In this document: positions 32,842 through 46,000 of the stretch, in pieces | How positions within the stretch are numbered: the first letter of the stretch is position 1 | How the letters are laid out: each line of letters opens with the position of its first letter | DNA from: Geosiphon pyriformis | Taxonomy: Eukaryota > Glomeromycota > Glomeromycetes > Archaeosporales > Geosiphonaceae | NCBI GenBank assembly: GCA_016748015.1 | Contig: JAAOMT010000393.1 | Coordinates: forward strand, 1 to 50,967 | Direction: 5' to 3' | Length of the DNA: 50,967 nucleotides | Program-made: the position numbers and the translations under genes | The notes under the pieces: model-generated | Told to the model about the DNA's origin: nothing | Database searches by the model: none | What the model saw: the letters and a program-made list of their open reading frames with translations, nothing else

Positions 32842-34744
32842 TGAGAATTGAAGACAATGACAATTCTAAATCAGCAAACAACTGATCAAACCTCACTAAA
32901 ATGGAATTTATCGAAACTTCCAGAGCCACAAATTTAGATTCAAGACTGTTCAACTTGGAAGTTATGACCTTAGAACTGCTCGAGCCAAGAATCAGACTGT
33001 CAGTAGCAACAGGAAGAGAGATATTAGAAAAACCATCAGGACTATCCAAGACCATATCAGAAAGGGAATCTGAATTTGCAACTACAGACGGAACTGAAGC
33101 AAAAAGTTAAGAGACAAACATGGCAGGAGTTTTATTTGAAACAAACACCAAAGGCATCAACTTGGCACTATTTAGGCATTTTACTATACTCGACACTTGG
33201 TCTAACAGGAGTCCCAAAGATCATTCCAAAGATGACAAATGTTCATTCAAAGTAGAATTAGGCATGAAAGTAGAAGGAGGCAAACCACTAGAACCCAGAC
33301 CACCAGAGGAAAAGAGACTCAAATTAGAATCAACAGAAAGACCAGAAGATGTAGATGCAGAGGAAATAATCTGAGCTCACGATTTACTGCCAAAGGCAGC
33401 TGGATGAGAGATGAGAACACTCTTTTTTGCATACAACTTGGCAAGTTGGAGGTAATTCTCATCCAAAGTGACCTATTTTATAAATAATTTTAGAGGCTTG
33501 GGAATGGAAGCAATCTCAGCATTACACTCCAAAACTGAATGACCAAGCTTCTCATACCTATTATACTGAACAGAACCCAATCTAGTCCAAGAAAGCTTCA
33601 CTCCACCAAGAATTGGAACTGTGCAAAAAGCCGACTCCAATATTTCATCAGACTTGAAGCCAACCACAGCACAACGAGTCCTATTGCGACTCTCTAATGA
33701 CCAATTAATAACACATGTTTTTCCACTAGCCTCTTCCAAAAGATTTCCAAGATCATGTACAGTTGTACCCACAGGCAAAGTAAACAAAAGTGCTCTGAAC
33801 TGATCCCTTGATGCCCATGTCTCACGATCCTCCACAGCTTTGGCCACATGCACTGAATTTTTCCTGATCAAAAATGACCACTTAGCTGCTAATAGATCTG
33901 CTTAACTTGATTTGGCAAACTCCACCACAGTCATCTGTCACAGCCCAATGAGTTGCAATTAGATCAACACCACTTGACCAAACTCAGAAAGAGCTACAAT
34001 GATCATTCTCTTTGATGTATTTATGGAAATTTCCTTTATGACTATGGCCCAATCTAAACAAATTCCCAGTTTCTTAAGATCAGTGTTTATGGTAATTCCC
34101 TCTTCTCTGGCCAATGATGCAGTCTTTTCCATGCTGATCTCTGAGGTGAAGGTAGATCTGATGATCTCTTCAAATTTTGAGGGAGTAGTGGCCCCCCCAA
34201 AACCATTGATTTTTGAAAATAATTTTCTGATGAATTGAGTTTTGGTTGTAGCCGATTTGTCTTCCATAGCTGAGAGATTAATGTCCAGAGCAAAAGATTT
34301 TTTCACAGCAACTTCCACCTGAGTTTTGATTACTTTGGGATCCAACCACTTTCTTTCCAAGGAAATACCAAGAGGGGGAGGAAGTAAATCATCATCATTG
34401 TCACCCATGTCATAATCCGGAGTACCAAGAGGAGAACCACAAGCCAAATCATTTCTAACTCTCTTTGCCTTAGGAGTTGTAGTTACTGAACCAAGAAAAG
34501 ACTTATCACTACTACTGACCAGAATGTCATCAACAATATTACCACCAGAATCACTTTCCATATCAGAGTACATGCCCCCATCAGAATGAGATTTGACCAA
34601 AGAAACACCACCTTTGACACCAGAATGCTTGACATTGCAAAGAAAAACCCTTTTTTTTTATGAAAAAGAGCCACCAGCAGGACCAGAGAAAGCACCCAAG
34701 GGAGTCTTCAAACTTGATGAACCACCACTAGTGGCAGCCTCCAT
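32807..34744 (-). pseudogene. LINE E ORF1, single frame with several stops
   Basis: ATG 34744-34742 opens 'MEAATSGG'. The same frame runs to 32807. Stops include one near 34648 (Gln CAA to TAA by comparison with B), one near 33956, two at former Trp or Gln positions shortly after, and others towards the C-terminus. The RRM-like core 'KLFSKINGFGGATTPSKFEE' is nearly identical to B. The zinc knuckle reads 'YNRYEKLGHSVLEC': both Cys of the first CX2C are Tyr, from TGT to TAT. The C-terminal heptad is 'LNSLESKFVALEVSINSIL'. A small indel near the end makes this frame read about a dozen codons past the ORF2 ATG instead of stopping at it. Confidence 0.84.
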
Positions 34745-34904
34745 ATTCACAACAAATGGGTTGTGTATAAAAGAAATAGTGAAATAAAACAGATAGAAAA
34801 AAACAAAAAAAACTTTTTTCAAAAATGTGTTCTTTTTTGGAAATTGGAATGTATGAAAGAAAGAAGTTTTTCCAAATCATTTAATTTAATCAAAATTTTT
34901 TTTC

Positions 34905-37900
34905 TTTATTTATAAATAAAGTCCAACTACTATTTAATATAAAAAACCAGATTAAGAGATTTACATTATATATAATTTACACTTTTACTACATATAATAA
35001 GTTACTTAAGCCAAATAAAACATTACAATATATTTATATAAATTGAAATCTTACTTTCAAAACCAAAAAAAAAAGCACAAATTATGTCTATTAAAACTAA
35101 TTTTTAAAAACTTAATAACTTTTAATATACAAATTATATTATTTAAAAGTTTTTTTTTACTTACATAACAAACCAGAAACCAAATTATTATTTTTAATCA
35201 GATTGGTTTTTTTATATTAACTTTATATTTAAATTTAAAAAGCCAAATTCTTAAATAATATAACTTTACTAAATACTTTACAAATTTTAAAACAATTAAA
35301 ATTACACTTTTTTATTCTTAAATATTAAAATAACTTTCAAAATTCATTTTTTTAATACAAAACTCTTGTAAACTATTGTATATAAATCTATATTAAACAA
35401 ATACATAATTTGATAGTTTTATTTTATTGTATAGCAAATACAAAATATCTGAATATGTTTTATTAAACAATTTTTTTTTAATTATAATCAGCAGTCTTTT
35501 GTATATAGTTTTATTAAGTAAGTATGAAAATTGGCCAATTTTTTATAAGTAAATTTAACAATATATGTAAATTAAAGTATTATATTTATGCAGTTAAAAA
35601 CCAGTTTACATTTTAAATTAGTAAACCAAAAATTACATTTTAATTAAAGCCTGCTTTCTATTAAGCACATAAAATTAATCTGTATAAATTATAAACAAAG
35701 TGATAAATATTGTTAAAAACAGCCATATTTTTAACTATAATAAAATATTTGTATATTTTACATGACAAAAAAAGAGAAATTAAGTAATTTTATCTATTAA
35801 TAAATTAATTCTAGTTTTGTTTAGAATCTTAAAATAATTCTTAATTTTTAATTATCTAACCAAAAAACTTTTATTGTTTATTAAATTAGCAATATATTTT
35901 TTTTCTATTCAGTAAATTTTTTAAAAGTCCAATATAATAATATTAGATTTTAAACCACAATTATTAATAGTTGTATGATTATCTAAGTAAACAATTATTG
36001 TACAAAAAGCTAAAATACATTCTAAAAACAAAGTAATAATCTGTAATTTAATCATTATAGAAAACAAAAACCTGTGTATTCTAATATTAATATTTATATT
36101 TATAACCAGAAAATAAGCAGCAGCTTTATAAACAATTTTAACAAAATTTAAACTTTTAAAAGATCTATTAATAAATACTTTAATTATATTTAACCAAATT
36201 TTATGCAGTTATTTATATATATTACAAAATATTTTGGAATTAAAAACATTTAAGCTTTGCAAATTTTTAATACAGTCAGAACTAATTACTAAATAATTAT
36301 TCTTGCACAAAAACTTTAATATTTAATTAAACCAAGAAAGCATAAGTTCTTTTAAATTCAATTTTTTTTATCTATAAAATATTTTTTAATTCATAATATA
36401 ATCTTTTTTATTTAAAAGTCTGTTATTAAACACAACTCCAAACTGTTTTAAAAAATAAACAGAATTATAATACAAAAACACATTTAAAATGTTTAATATT
36501 AAATATTTACCAAAACTGTAAAATACACTAAACAATCTATTATTCAAAAAATATTTATTACTTTAATCAAAAATTATTCACAAAATTAATACACAACTTA
36601 ACAAAATTTTGAAATAAATTTAATAGAGCCCACTTTATAATTTGTAAATTAAAAAACTAATAATCAAAAAAACATTCAAAAATATATATAATATTAAAAA
36701 ATACAATTATTAATACCAATTTTACTTTAAATTACATTTGCTTAAAAGTTTTTAAATTATACAAAAAAAAATATGTAATATTTTACTAGAAAAGTCTTAT
36801 AGCAAATTAGCTTTTAATATAAGTTTTATTTTAATTATAACATCTTATTTGTAAAACATATTCTTTAAAATAAAACTAAATTATAAATGATAACTAATTA
36901 TATACTACAATATAGCTAATACCAAATAAAAAAAGGTTTATCTGTAATTGTTTTTGTAGTATTAAGTTGGCAAAGAACTAAACATCAAAATAAACTTAGC
37001 CAAATTTGGCGTAAACAGACTTTTAGTTAACAAAAAATATCCAAGTATCTATGTAGTTTATTTTTTAAAAAAGCTGTCTTAATATCTTAATTAATAGAAT
37101 AGCCACTGTTTTTTATTGTTAATTAAAACATTATTAATTTTAAAAAATTTACTAACAATATTCAAAATATACTGAGTAAAAGCTTAACAAATTCTAACTT
37201 AAATTGTGTCATTTATAAAGATATTCATTACAATAAATAACATCTTTTTTTATGGTTTTTTATTTTATTAGTTTTTACAATAAACTTAATATTAATTTAA
37301 TATTTATATAAATGTTTTTGTTTTTTGATCTTATATAAAAAAAAAGATAAATAATTTTTTAAAGAAAAAAAATTTTTACTTAAATTTAACTTATTATAAA
37401 TTCTATAATTACATAAAAGCCCAAAGTTAACTTGTTTTTATATATATTACTAAAAAATTTTATGAACTGATTATATATTTTGATGTATTGTAAGTTAGTT
37501 TTTAAATAATATCAACCAATTAAGTTTTAAGTTTTATACATATTTTATAGAACCAATTAGAGTTTTCTGTTTTTTTTTAAAGTATTTTTAAATACTGACT
37601 TAACAATAATCACAGGAAATTAAGTTGATGTACTTTTAAAAACCAAAATATAATCTTTATACAGAACACTAAATTTGCTATAAGTATTTAAAATTTGATC
37701 AAATAAAATTTTAAATAAAATTTTTTTAACTGTCTTAATTAATACAATAAACTATATATTTGTTAAAATACTATCCTAATTATAAGACTTAAAAATTATT
37801 GAAATCTTTATTTTTTTCTAATAAACTCGAATATTACTTAAAATTAAATAAGAATTCAACAAAACTTCAAAACTAAATTGTTACAATACTTTTAAAGCTT

Positions 37901-39560
37901 ATTAAATATATTAAACAAATTACCAGTAAATAAATACAAAATTTTCCATGTTGATTTTATTATAACACTAGAAAAAAAATTATTATTTATATAATTTAAG
38001 GGTATATATTGGTAAAATTACAGATTTGACAATATTAAAAACAAAACTTGTTTTTTTATCTATTTTTTTATAATTTTATTAATTTTATTCTTTACTTTAT
38101 TAATTACAAAATAATTTAAAATTATTTTATAAAAAAACTACTTTAAAATACTTTTAATTATGTATCTTTTATTAAAGTAAAAAATGTTTATACACTTTTG
38201 GCTGCTTTTAATTTATAATACTTGAATTTTCTATTTTTTTTTAATCAATAATAAATATTTAGTAAGATCTTTTAATTTCATATTATTTTGAACCAACTTG
38301 CTAATTTCAGAAACTTTTTTATCATTAATAGTTGACCAAGTTTTAATAAAATAAATAAATTCGAGTTTGTTACTTAAAACCAAACATTTACAATTTTAAT
38401 TATTAATTATTTTAACTTAAAAAACTTTAAAAATTGTTTGTTTATCAAATAATTAAACTTATTAAACCAATATTAAGAAAAAACTTTATTAATTAAGTCA
38501 ATTATCATTCTTTTTAATACTTTTTATGTTAAATTCAAATTATTAAAACTCTTTGTTTTTATAAATTTATTTAATAATATTAAAAACATAGTAGAAAAAC
38601 AGTTATTAAAATGTGTTTATTTGGTCTTATTTATATTTTTTATATTAAATTTCTAATGATTTTTATTAATCTGCTTGTAAATACTATTTAAACAAATATT
38701 TGAATAATAAATACTTATTAAAGGAATTAATCAATTTTAAACTTAAACAAAACTTAAAATTTACACTTTATTTAATCTATTTTTATTAAAATTTTTTTTA
38801 AAACCCACAAAAAAGCTAGAATTAACCCTTTTAACAATAAAAAAGTTAATTTTTAACATTTAATTAAACCTAATTTTAGCAGAAACACTAATATACAAAC
38901 CTAATGTTATGACTAAAAGCTTATTTTTAAACAAAAAATAAACTAAAATTACCTAATCTAATATATTTTTTACTTTTAAAACAGATTAAACCAAAAAATT
39001 ATTTATAATAACAGCCAAACTAGCATCAAAAAAATTTTTATTCAAATTAAATATAAAAATTTAAATTCTATTAAATTTATTTATAATTTAAAACTTAATA
39101 CTAAATATTAATTTTGTTTTTATAATAATTAAAATTATATTGTTAAAATTTATATGCTATTTAATTATTCTGTTTGACAAGAATATTTAATTTTTTAAAA
39201 TTACAAATAATTATTTTCTAAATAAAACTAATTATTAATATATTAAAAAAAATACATTTTAAACCAAAACCAAATTATTAAATCTTGTTAACAAATTGAT
39301 AATTAAGCTTGACAAATTTTCTAACTGAATTTTTAATTTGATTATATTTAAAAATACTAAAAGATTTAGCTTTGTAGTTATTTTATAATTAGTAAATATA
39401 TCTAAATCTCTTTTATTATTATATTACTTATCTGATTTTATAATAAAAAATTATTAGCAGCTAATATTTAAAATTAAACTGAAAAACTGTTAACACAAAT
39501 ATATTATTATCAATCAAAATTTAAAATAATAATTAGAATAAAATTATTCTTATAATTCTT
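34905..39560 (-). mobile_element. Ghost LINE H, extremely AT-decayed copy
   Basis: No open frame survives, but the order of sequence follows LINE B on the minus strand. The segment at 34918-35050 matches the 3' tail ('gtccaactactatttaata'). 36540-36930 matches B 12600-13000, and 36930-37250 matches B 13000-13350, including the region complementary to the RT catalytic box near 37210. 37475-37570 matches B 13590-13680. 39000-39230 matches the ORF2 start region (B 15370-15616), and 39250-39560 weakly matches the ORF1 C-terminus. Most differences change C or G to T or A. The 5' part of ORF1 is not found, so the copy is 5'-truncated or too decayed. The 5' limit is approximate. Confidence 0.7.
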
Positions 39561-39904
39561 ATTATTATTTAGTATATATTATTATTTTAATTTATTACTT
39601 ATTATTTTATTACATTATTTGAATTATTATTTAATTAATAACTTGATTTATATAGAACACAAATATAACCAAATTGTAATGATTAGATTATATAATATAT
39701 TAAACTATAATATTTAATAATTCAATAAAATATTCAATAATTTATTAAAATAAATTATAATTGACAAAAATAATATATAATCTGATAAAACATATTTTTA
39801 GTTTGCCAAAATATTAGAAAAAAAGTGCTAAATTATAGAATAGTATTATAATGAATTATATAAAAAAAAGCTTTTTCTTTAAGAAAATATATTTTTATCA
39901 ATAT
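39561..39904. other. AT-rich spacer
   Basis: Almost pure A/T sequence between ghost H and fragment F. I see no open frame and no alignable LINE segment. Confidence 0.4.
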
Positions 39905-40262
39905 TTTTTTTTTATTATGTTTAATGCGTGAAATTCAAACACTACTTAGTATAATACATCATACAAATAATCTAAATTAGATGTGAATTATGCATTTTCC
40001 ATATGTGACCAGCCACTTAGGCTAATCAGAACAACACTAGACACTTATATAAACAGAGACTATATCTCTTAGACCTAAGAAAAACAAACAAAATTTATAA
40101 AATCTGAAACTCACATCTACTGCTTCAATTATACTCAATAATTTAACCATGCTAGCTAAAAGCATTGATAGAAAACCTAATACCAGAACAGAAATAGAAT
40201 CATCATGTGGAATTAAGCTATTCTTTTCCATAAAAGCATGATACTTAATACGCACCATATTT
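39905..40262 (-). mobile_element. LINE fragment F, 5'-truncated 3' end
   Basis: This holds only the last 74 codons of ORF2 and the 3' tail on the minus strand. The tail carries 'agtggctggtcacatatgga' and 'gtattatactaagtagtg'. Sequence upstream (above 40262) no longer matches ORF2. 5' truncation is the usual result of incomplete target-primed reverse transcription. Confidence 0.78.
40037..40258 (-). pseudogene. ORF2 C-terminal fragment of LINE F
   Basis: The 73-residue translation contains 'FMEKNSLIPHDDSIS' and 'FCLFFLGLRDIVSVYISV'. These match the C-termini of ORF2 in A ('CLFFSGLGNMVSVHISV') and G ('CLFFSDINDSVSVHIAV'). There are no catalytic domains. It is a dead remnant of a 5'-truncated insertion. 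Confidence 0.78.
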
Positions 40263-40509
40263 TTTTAGTATTTTTTATTAGATATTTTAGTAAAAATTAT
40301 TTTTTATATAAATTAATTCTAATAAAACTTACTTTAAAAAAAAACAATAAAAATTTTTAATTTAAAATTAACTATTTTATATTAATATTTTGAAATTGAT
40401 TAGCTATCAATTTTAATAAATTTTAAGTCTAAATTCAAAACAATTTTTTTAACACATTTTTTTATTTTTTTTATAGTTTATTTTTATTTTTTTATTTTTT
40501 TATATTATT
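40263..40509. other. AT-rich spacer
   Basis: Low-complexity A/T sequence with long T runs (about 40450-40500). No gene or repeat is recognised apart from the R1 copy that follows. Confidence 0.4.
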
Positions 40510-40870
40510 GGGTAGTCTATAGTTAAAATTTTTTGTAAAAAAGTTGACTTTTACAGTAAAAAAATTACACAAATTTTTAAAAAACTTAAAAAGAAAATTT
40601 TTTTGTAAAAAAATTAACTTTTACTACAAAGTAACTATATAAGTAATCGACATAAAATTGGTTATTTTATCATAAATTCAACTGTATATATAATCTAAAG
40701 TATAGAAAAATACTTTAAAAAAAAAATTAACTTATTAAAAATTTATTAACTTTTATTAACAGCAGAATAAATAACAAAATAATATTAATAACATTAAAAA
40801 AAAATAAAAAATCTTTAATAATAGTATTTAATCTTTTAACTAACTTATTAATCTGTTTTACAAAGCTGGC
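40510..40870 (-). repeat. Dispersed AT-rich repeat R1, copy 2 (inverted)
   Basis: The reverse complement matches 1035-1380, with the same order of landmarks and the same internal tandem duplication. Its two units start at 40531 and 40601 (period 70) and share 'ttttgtaaaaaa' and 'aacttttac'. It lies just upstream of LINE G. Confidence 0.55.
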
Positions 40871-40955
40871 AAAACTGTTTTTAATTTTGTTAAATTATTT
40901 TTTCATTCAATTTACAATTATCAAAAAAGGTTTGACTTTGTTTAAAAAACCAAAT

Positions 40956-40983
40956 TAAAAAAAACATTAGAAAATATTTGAAA
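40956..40983. repeat. Target-site duplication of LINE G, left copy
   Basis: These 28 bases are identical to 47876-47903 and contain 'acattagaaaatatttg'. They directly precede the G leader. The leading T and A bases could partly come from the element's A-rich end, but the core is unambiguous. Confidence 0.9.
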
Positions 40984-41123
40984 GAAAATTAAACAATCTT
41001 TTTTTTGTTGATCCCCTGACCATAACAAAAGCAAAAATTTATTGAGAATTTAACAAACCTTTTTTTTCTTTTCTTATTCATCTTTTCATAGTTATTTCTT
41101 CTAATACATTTGTTTTTGTTATT

Positions 41124-43071
41124 ATAGAACTGGTAGACTCTTCTGCTAATAACTCTGTTTTGAGTTTGGCTGGTTTAGAGACTCACCCAAACACTAAGAA
41201 GAAACACATAGACAGCATCTACTCTTGTGCTGCATCATATAAGAAGTCAAAAAAACCCAAAGCTGGTGGTATTTTAGTCGATTCATCTATTAGCCCTTTG
41301 GCACTAGAAGATATTGGCATTTCTGGTGATAAGCCTACAATATTCTGGGGAAGCGAAGTTGAAAGTATTGCTAGCAGTGTAAATGGTTTCTCAGATGTTG
41401 AGAATATGGCAAACACAATTACTAAGGAAACAAACTACGCTAAATCAAGTAAGAACGACAATATGAATAATGTTACACCAAGAAAAACTCACACCCAAAT
41501 GTACATGTTGGACAACTCTCTGAAGGCTCCAACGTTTGACACTATAAGTAATAATAAGAGTGTGCTAGGTCTTCTTTCTCCAAAGTTTGTTGATTTCAAT
41601 TAGCTGCCACCTGTCAGGTCATGTGTTTTGGAGAAATGTAGCTTTAAGCCAGTCAAATTATTCACATTTGATGTTGAGTTGTCTGCTGTGCCTAGAAAAA
41701 CAAATAGTAATAAGTTAATTACAATCAAAAAAATCTTCTATCAAATTGATGGTTTTGGAAGGGTGTTAACTCCCTCAAAATTTCCAGAGATTATTAGAAC
41801 TTTATTTACATCTGAGTTTAGTATAAATAAGGCAAAGAAATTAGCAATCTGTAAGAAAATTATTATTAATGATAATTTAAGAAAAGTAAATAGCCATTTA
41901 AATTAGGAAGTGATAGTCAAAAAGATCCCAGTAGATCTTCTCAAATTGGCAATTGTGTTAGTGTTTTCTAAATTTGGTTAAGTAATTTCGATTAGGATAC
42001 AACTGATTGGGCTTTGGCAAAAAGCTTTAATGAAATTTGAGTTATCAGATGTGGCTAGATCAGTTGCTTCCAAATGGTCAGTTCTTATGGGTAAAGATTC
42101 TGTTTATGTTGCATTGGTAGTGAGTGACAAAAAATCGTGGGTAGTAAGGAATTATCATCAAGCTTTATTGTATACTTTGCCAATAGACACTATGATGCAT
42201 GATCTTTTTGGTTTATTGGAATTATATGGTGAGAAAACTTGTTTCATTGGCCATAATCTCAGTTCATATGTGTGTGACAGATGTCTAGTAGTGTGTTTTG
42301 CTAATAAAGCATTCAAATTGGCTGCTGTTAATTCTGTTCCAGTTTATAAAGATGTAAATTTGTGCTAAACTGGTTTTTTTTTGGCTTGTTACACCAACTA
42401 TAAACAATTTGGTCATATATTTTGATGTGTGTTCAGTTGGTGGGAACTCTGGAGTTTGTTATAAGCAAGTGATGTCTTCTCAAGATCAGGTTCATTTAGC
42501 TAATATTTATAAGAGAAAGCAGGCTCCAGTTGTTTGCCTGGTTTCTTTTGGTGGAAAAACTTGGGCTTAAATTGCAGGTGGTTTTTTCTTTTGTGTGGTC
42601 TTGTCAATTCCTTCTGGTATTGGTTTGCTTTTAGGTGCAAAACCCTTGGTAATGGTTTCCAACCCTCTTGATAATTCTGGTTTGGCTGACCGCATGGTCT
42701 CTTTGAAGTGCTCCATAGAGCTTTTATTGGATCAGATCTCTGAGATTTTGAGAAAATTGAGCTTTGTGGAATTGGTGTCATTGTCATCTTCATCTTGTGT
42801 CCTCCCTTCAATTGTTGCCTCTTCTTTGGACTTGGCTCTGAATTTGGATATGGTTGTGGATAATGTGTTGGTGTCTTTTTTTCTTTCTCTTCTAGTGGTT
42901 GAGAATACTGGTCCTAAACTAAGTTTGAACAATTCGAAGGTTTTTACCACCAAGGTGAGTGGTTTGGAATTGAAGATGATGGCTCTAGAAGTTTCAGTCA
43001 GTTTGGTATTGGCAAAATTGAACTCTTTATGTTCTAGTTTGGATTTGTTAGCTTCTCTTTCTTCTCAATAA
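41124..43071 (+). pseudogene. LINE G ORF1, start codon lost, stops and a frameshift
   Basis: The codon aligned to the D start is ATA (41124-41126), a G-to-A loss of ATG. The N-terminus 'SYKKSKKPKAGG' matches D. The RRM-like core includes 'KIFYQIDGFGRVLTPSKFPE' and 'LIGLWQKALMKFEL'. Stops include TAG near 41600 and near 41905, TAA near 41980, and TAA ending the first frame at 42366. The zinc knuckle is damaged: the first CX2C pair reads Tyr/Tyr. A frameshift near 42425 precedes the C-terminal half, which holds 'LKCSIELLLDQISEILRKL' and 'VSGLELKMMALEVSVSLVL'. The ORF ends at TAA 43069-43071, where D has TGA. Confidence 0.85.
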
Positions 43072-46000
43072 GTGATTAGTTTAGAAAGTTGCTACCTGTA
43101 ACATTAGAAGAATGAACAATTCTGTGAAACAGAATGATATTATTTGTTGGCATAGGAATATGAACAGTTTGATCTCTATTGTTACTAAAACTAAGTTAAA
43201 AGACAAAATTTGTTCTTGGATTATGAATAAGTTTAATAGTGTCTGGGTTTTTACTTCTGGTTTGGATTCTGGTCATATGAGCTCTGGTGTTGTAATTATC
43301 ATGAACATTTCTCTAGTGCGACATGTGTGCAAAGTTTCTGAGGTATCTGGTTGGCTTCTGTCTGTTAAACTGCTCTTTAAGAATAAACTTTCAGTGTCAA
43401 TTTTGGGTCTATACACTAGTGCTTCTTTAGTGATTTGGTTTTCTTAGGCTAGTAAAATCAACTCTTTCATTGCAAAGGTCATGAATGAATCTTTTTTTAT
43501 TATTGTTGGTGGAGATTTCAATGAAAACGGTCTGTGTAAATGTGCTAGTTTTAAAAAATGTCTTGATCTGAGGCTGGTCAATTCTCTGCTTAGTAGTTCA
43601 GTAGTGAAAGTTTTTACGTGAGAGAATGCAAAGGGTGTAAAAAAGACAATTAATTACATATTGGTTTCTTCTAATTTGATTAATGCAGTTTTAGAATGCA
43701 ATATTGTAGATGTTAGTGAGTACTTTGACACTAATTACCGAGCCATTTCTGTATTGGTGGGTCTGGGTGGTTTGTTGGATGTACAGTTAAACTTTTTTCA
43801 TAAGCAGACTAATAAAGATCATTGGAAGTTTGATTTTAAGGGTGCTGATAACAATAAGTGGGAAAATTTTAAAAATGTCATGTTGGCCAATGCTGGGATG
43901 TTCTCTGATGAGTTTGCTGCTGCTATCAAGTTCTCAAATCTGGATGCCATATGGGATGTTTTACACAGGATAATGACTCTTTTGGCAAATGAGATATTTA
44001 GAAAGAAATAGTTCAAGGATTTTAATAGTGTTTTCACCAAAGTTTTTTTGAAGTTTTATAAGTTGGAGCTTTTGGTTTCAAAAATTGTTAAGGTCTTTCG
44101 TGAGGGAAATGTTGTTAGTTTTGTCTCTTTTATGAAGTGCTAGAACTCTTTGAATAGTTTTAAGGTCTCAGTTGTTTAGGATCTTATAAACTTGGGTGTG
44201 ACCTCTAATTGTGTTCATTTTGCTCTCTCTGGTATAAGGAAGTCTTATAGTGTGTCTAAGCTTGTTAAATCTCTAGCAGCTAAGAAAACAAACATTAAAG
44301 CTGCTATAGATAAGAGAATAGAAAGCTTTAAAACAAATAAGGGTCATACTATTAGAAGTGTTCTGAAGCATCCTTTCCACAAAGTGGTTTTAGACCATCT
44401 GGTTGTTGATAATGAGCTTATTTTGGAGCCCAATTCAGTTAAATCTAAGGTGGACATTATTATAAAAGGTTGGACCAGGAAGCATGGTGTGGTTACTGAT
44501 GTCTCTGATGTTTGGTGTCATCAATATCAGCCATTAAATTATGTTTTTGATGAGGCTTTTTCTGGTGTAATGCATTCAATTGAGTTTAGTAAGCTGCTTG
44601 ATGTGATTTCTGATCTGCTTAATGGTAAAGCTATTAGTCTCTTGGGTATTACAAACGAGCTTTAGAAACATTGTGACAAGTCAATTCTGAATATGCTTTT
44701 GGTGCTTTTAAACTTTTGTCTATCTTGTGAATTAGTGCCCAGATCTTGGAAGAAAGCTTGGGTCTCGATAATTTTTAAATCATATAAGTGGGAAGGTGTT
44801 TTTACAAATACCTGCCCTATTGCTTTGATCAAGATAATTCATAAGATCCTTTCCAAGATTCTTTCTGATAGGATTTTTTTAGCATGCAGCACTTTCAATG
44901 TTCTTTGTGAGGACAATTTTTTGGTTTTGAAGAGTACAATGACTCAGTCTTCTATTTTTGCAATTAGATCAGTGGTTGAGAATACATTGAAAAAGAATTA
45001 GGAGTTTTGGCTGGTTTTGCAGAATATGCAGAAAGCATATGATTTAGTCGGCTGAGAACATCTCAAAAAAAGTTTGGTTAGGATCAAGATGTGTGGCAAG
45101 TTCATTTAATTTTTTGGTGGTATTCATAAAAATTGTACCAACAGGATGATGACAGACTTTGGATTGATAGATAGTTATTATGTATATAATAATTTGGACT
45201 AAGAGGAGGTGTTTTTTTCTCTCCTGTGGCATATATTTTATGATCCTCTACTATGCAAAGTCAAAAGACAGGAAAGCATATGTGGTTATAGATTAAGTTC
45301 TCATTTTATTTCAAAAAATAATCATGCTGAGTCCTAGGCTAGACTTTCTTCTTTTTTGCTACTGGTGCTTTCATTGATAATACAATTTGGGTTGGTAGTA
45401 GTCAGACAGCTACTCAACATATTTTTAATATTGTTAGTGAATTTTTTTGCATAAATAACATTTCTATTAATAATGACAAAACAGTGATCATTTCTATTAA
45501 TAGCAGAGTCAGCAATCCTTCTCTTTCTATCAGTGACTTACCAATCTTCATTGCCAAAAAGAATGAATCTTATCAATATTTGGGTATTTTTTTATTAACT
45601 GAAGGTCTATTAAAGCCTAGTTTGGTGAAAGCAAATTCAGATGTTCATTTTTTTACCAATCTGGTCTTGAGAAAAACTGTCTCAGATAAGCAGTTCTTGT
45701 ATTTGGTATTAGCAGTTTTTTATCTTATAATTAGTTATAAAATGCAGTTTAGTTTTGTTCCCATTAGTATGTACAACAAGTGAGATGCTTTAATTTATAA
45801 AAGCTTAAAACTTAAATCTGGCTTATCTCTCAATTTTCCTAGTAATACAATTTATCACCCTTCTTTTTATGGTTTGAAGTTTTTCTTTCAAGTTCAATCT
45901 GAGAGCAAGGTGGCCTCTTTTATTAGTTTTCCAAACTCTGGTGGTATTCTGAGTTGTTTGTTTTCTCACAGGTCCTATGACTTGTAAGTTCTGTGCTGAC

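Larger units (their letters stand above)
28040..34870 (-). mobile_element. LINE E, full-length but inactivated
   Basis: The minus-strand element starts near 34870 with 'aaaacttctttctttcatac' and ends near 28040 with the shared tail. ORF1 is of the B type; ORF2 and tail are of the A/G type. CpG is scarcer than in B or D, and both ORFs carry many stops, so it looks older. The 7-mer 'atttaat' occurs at both outer ends but is too short and AT-rich to count as a target duplication. Ghost H begins within about 40 bp of its 5' end. Confidence 0.88.
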
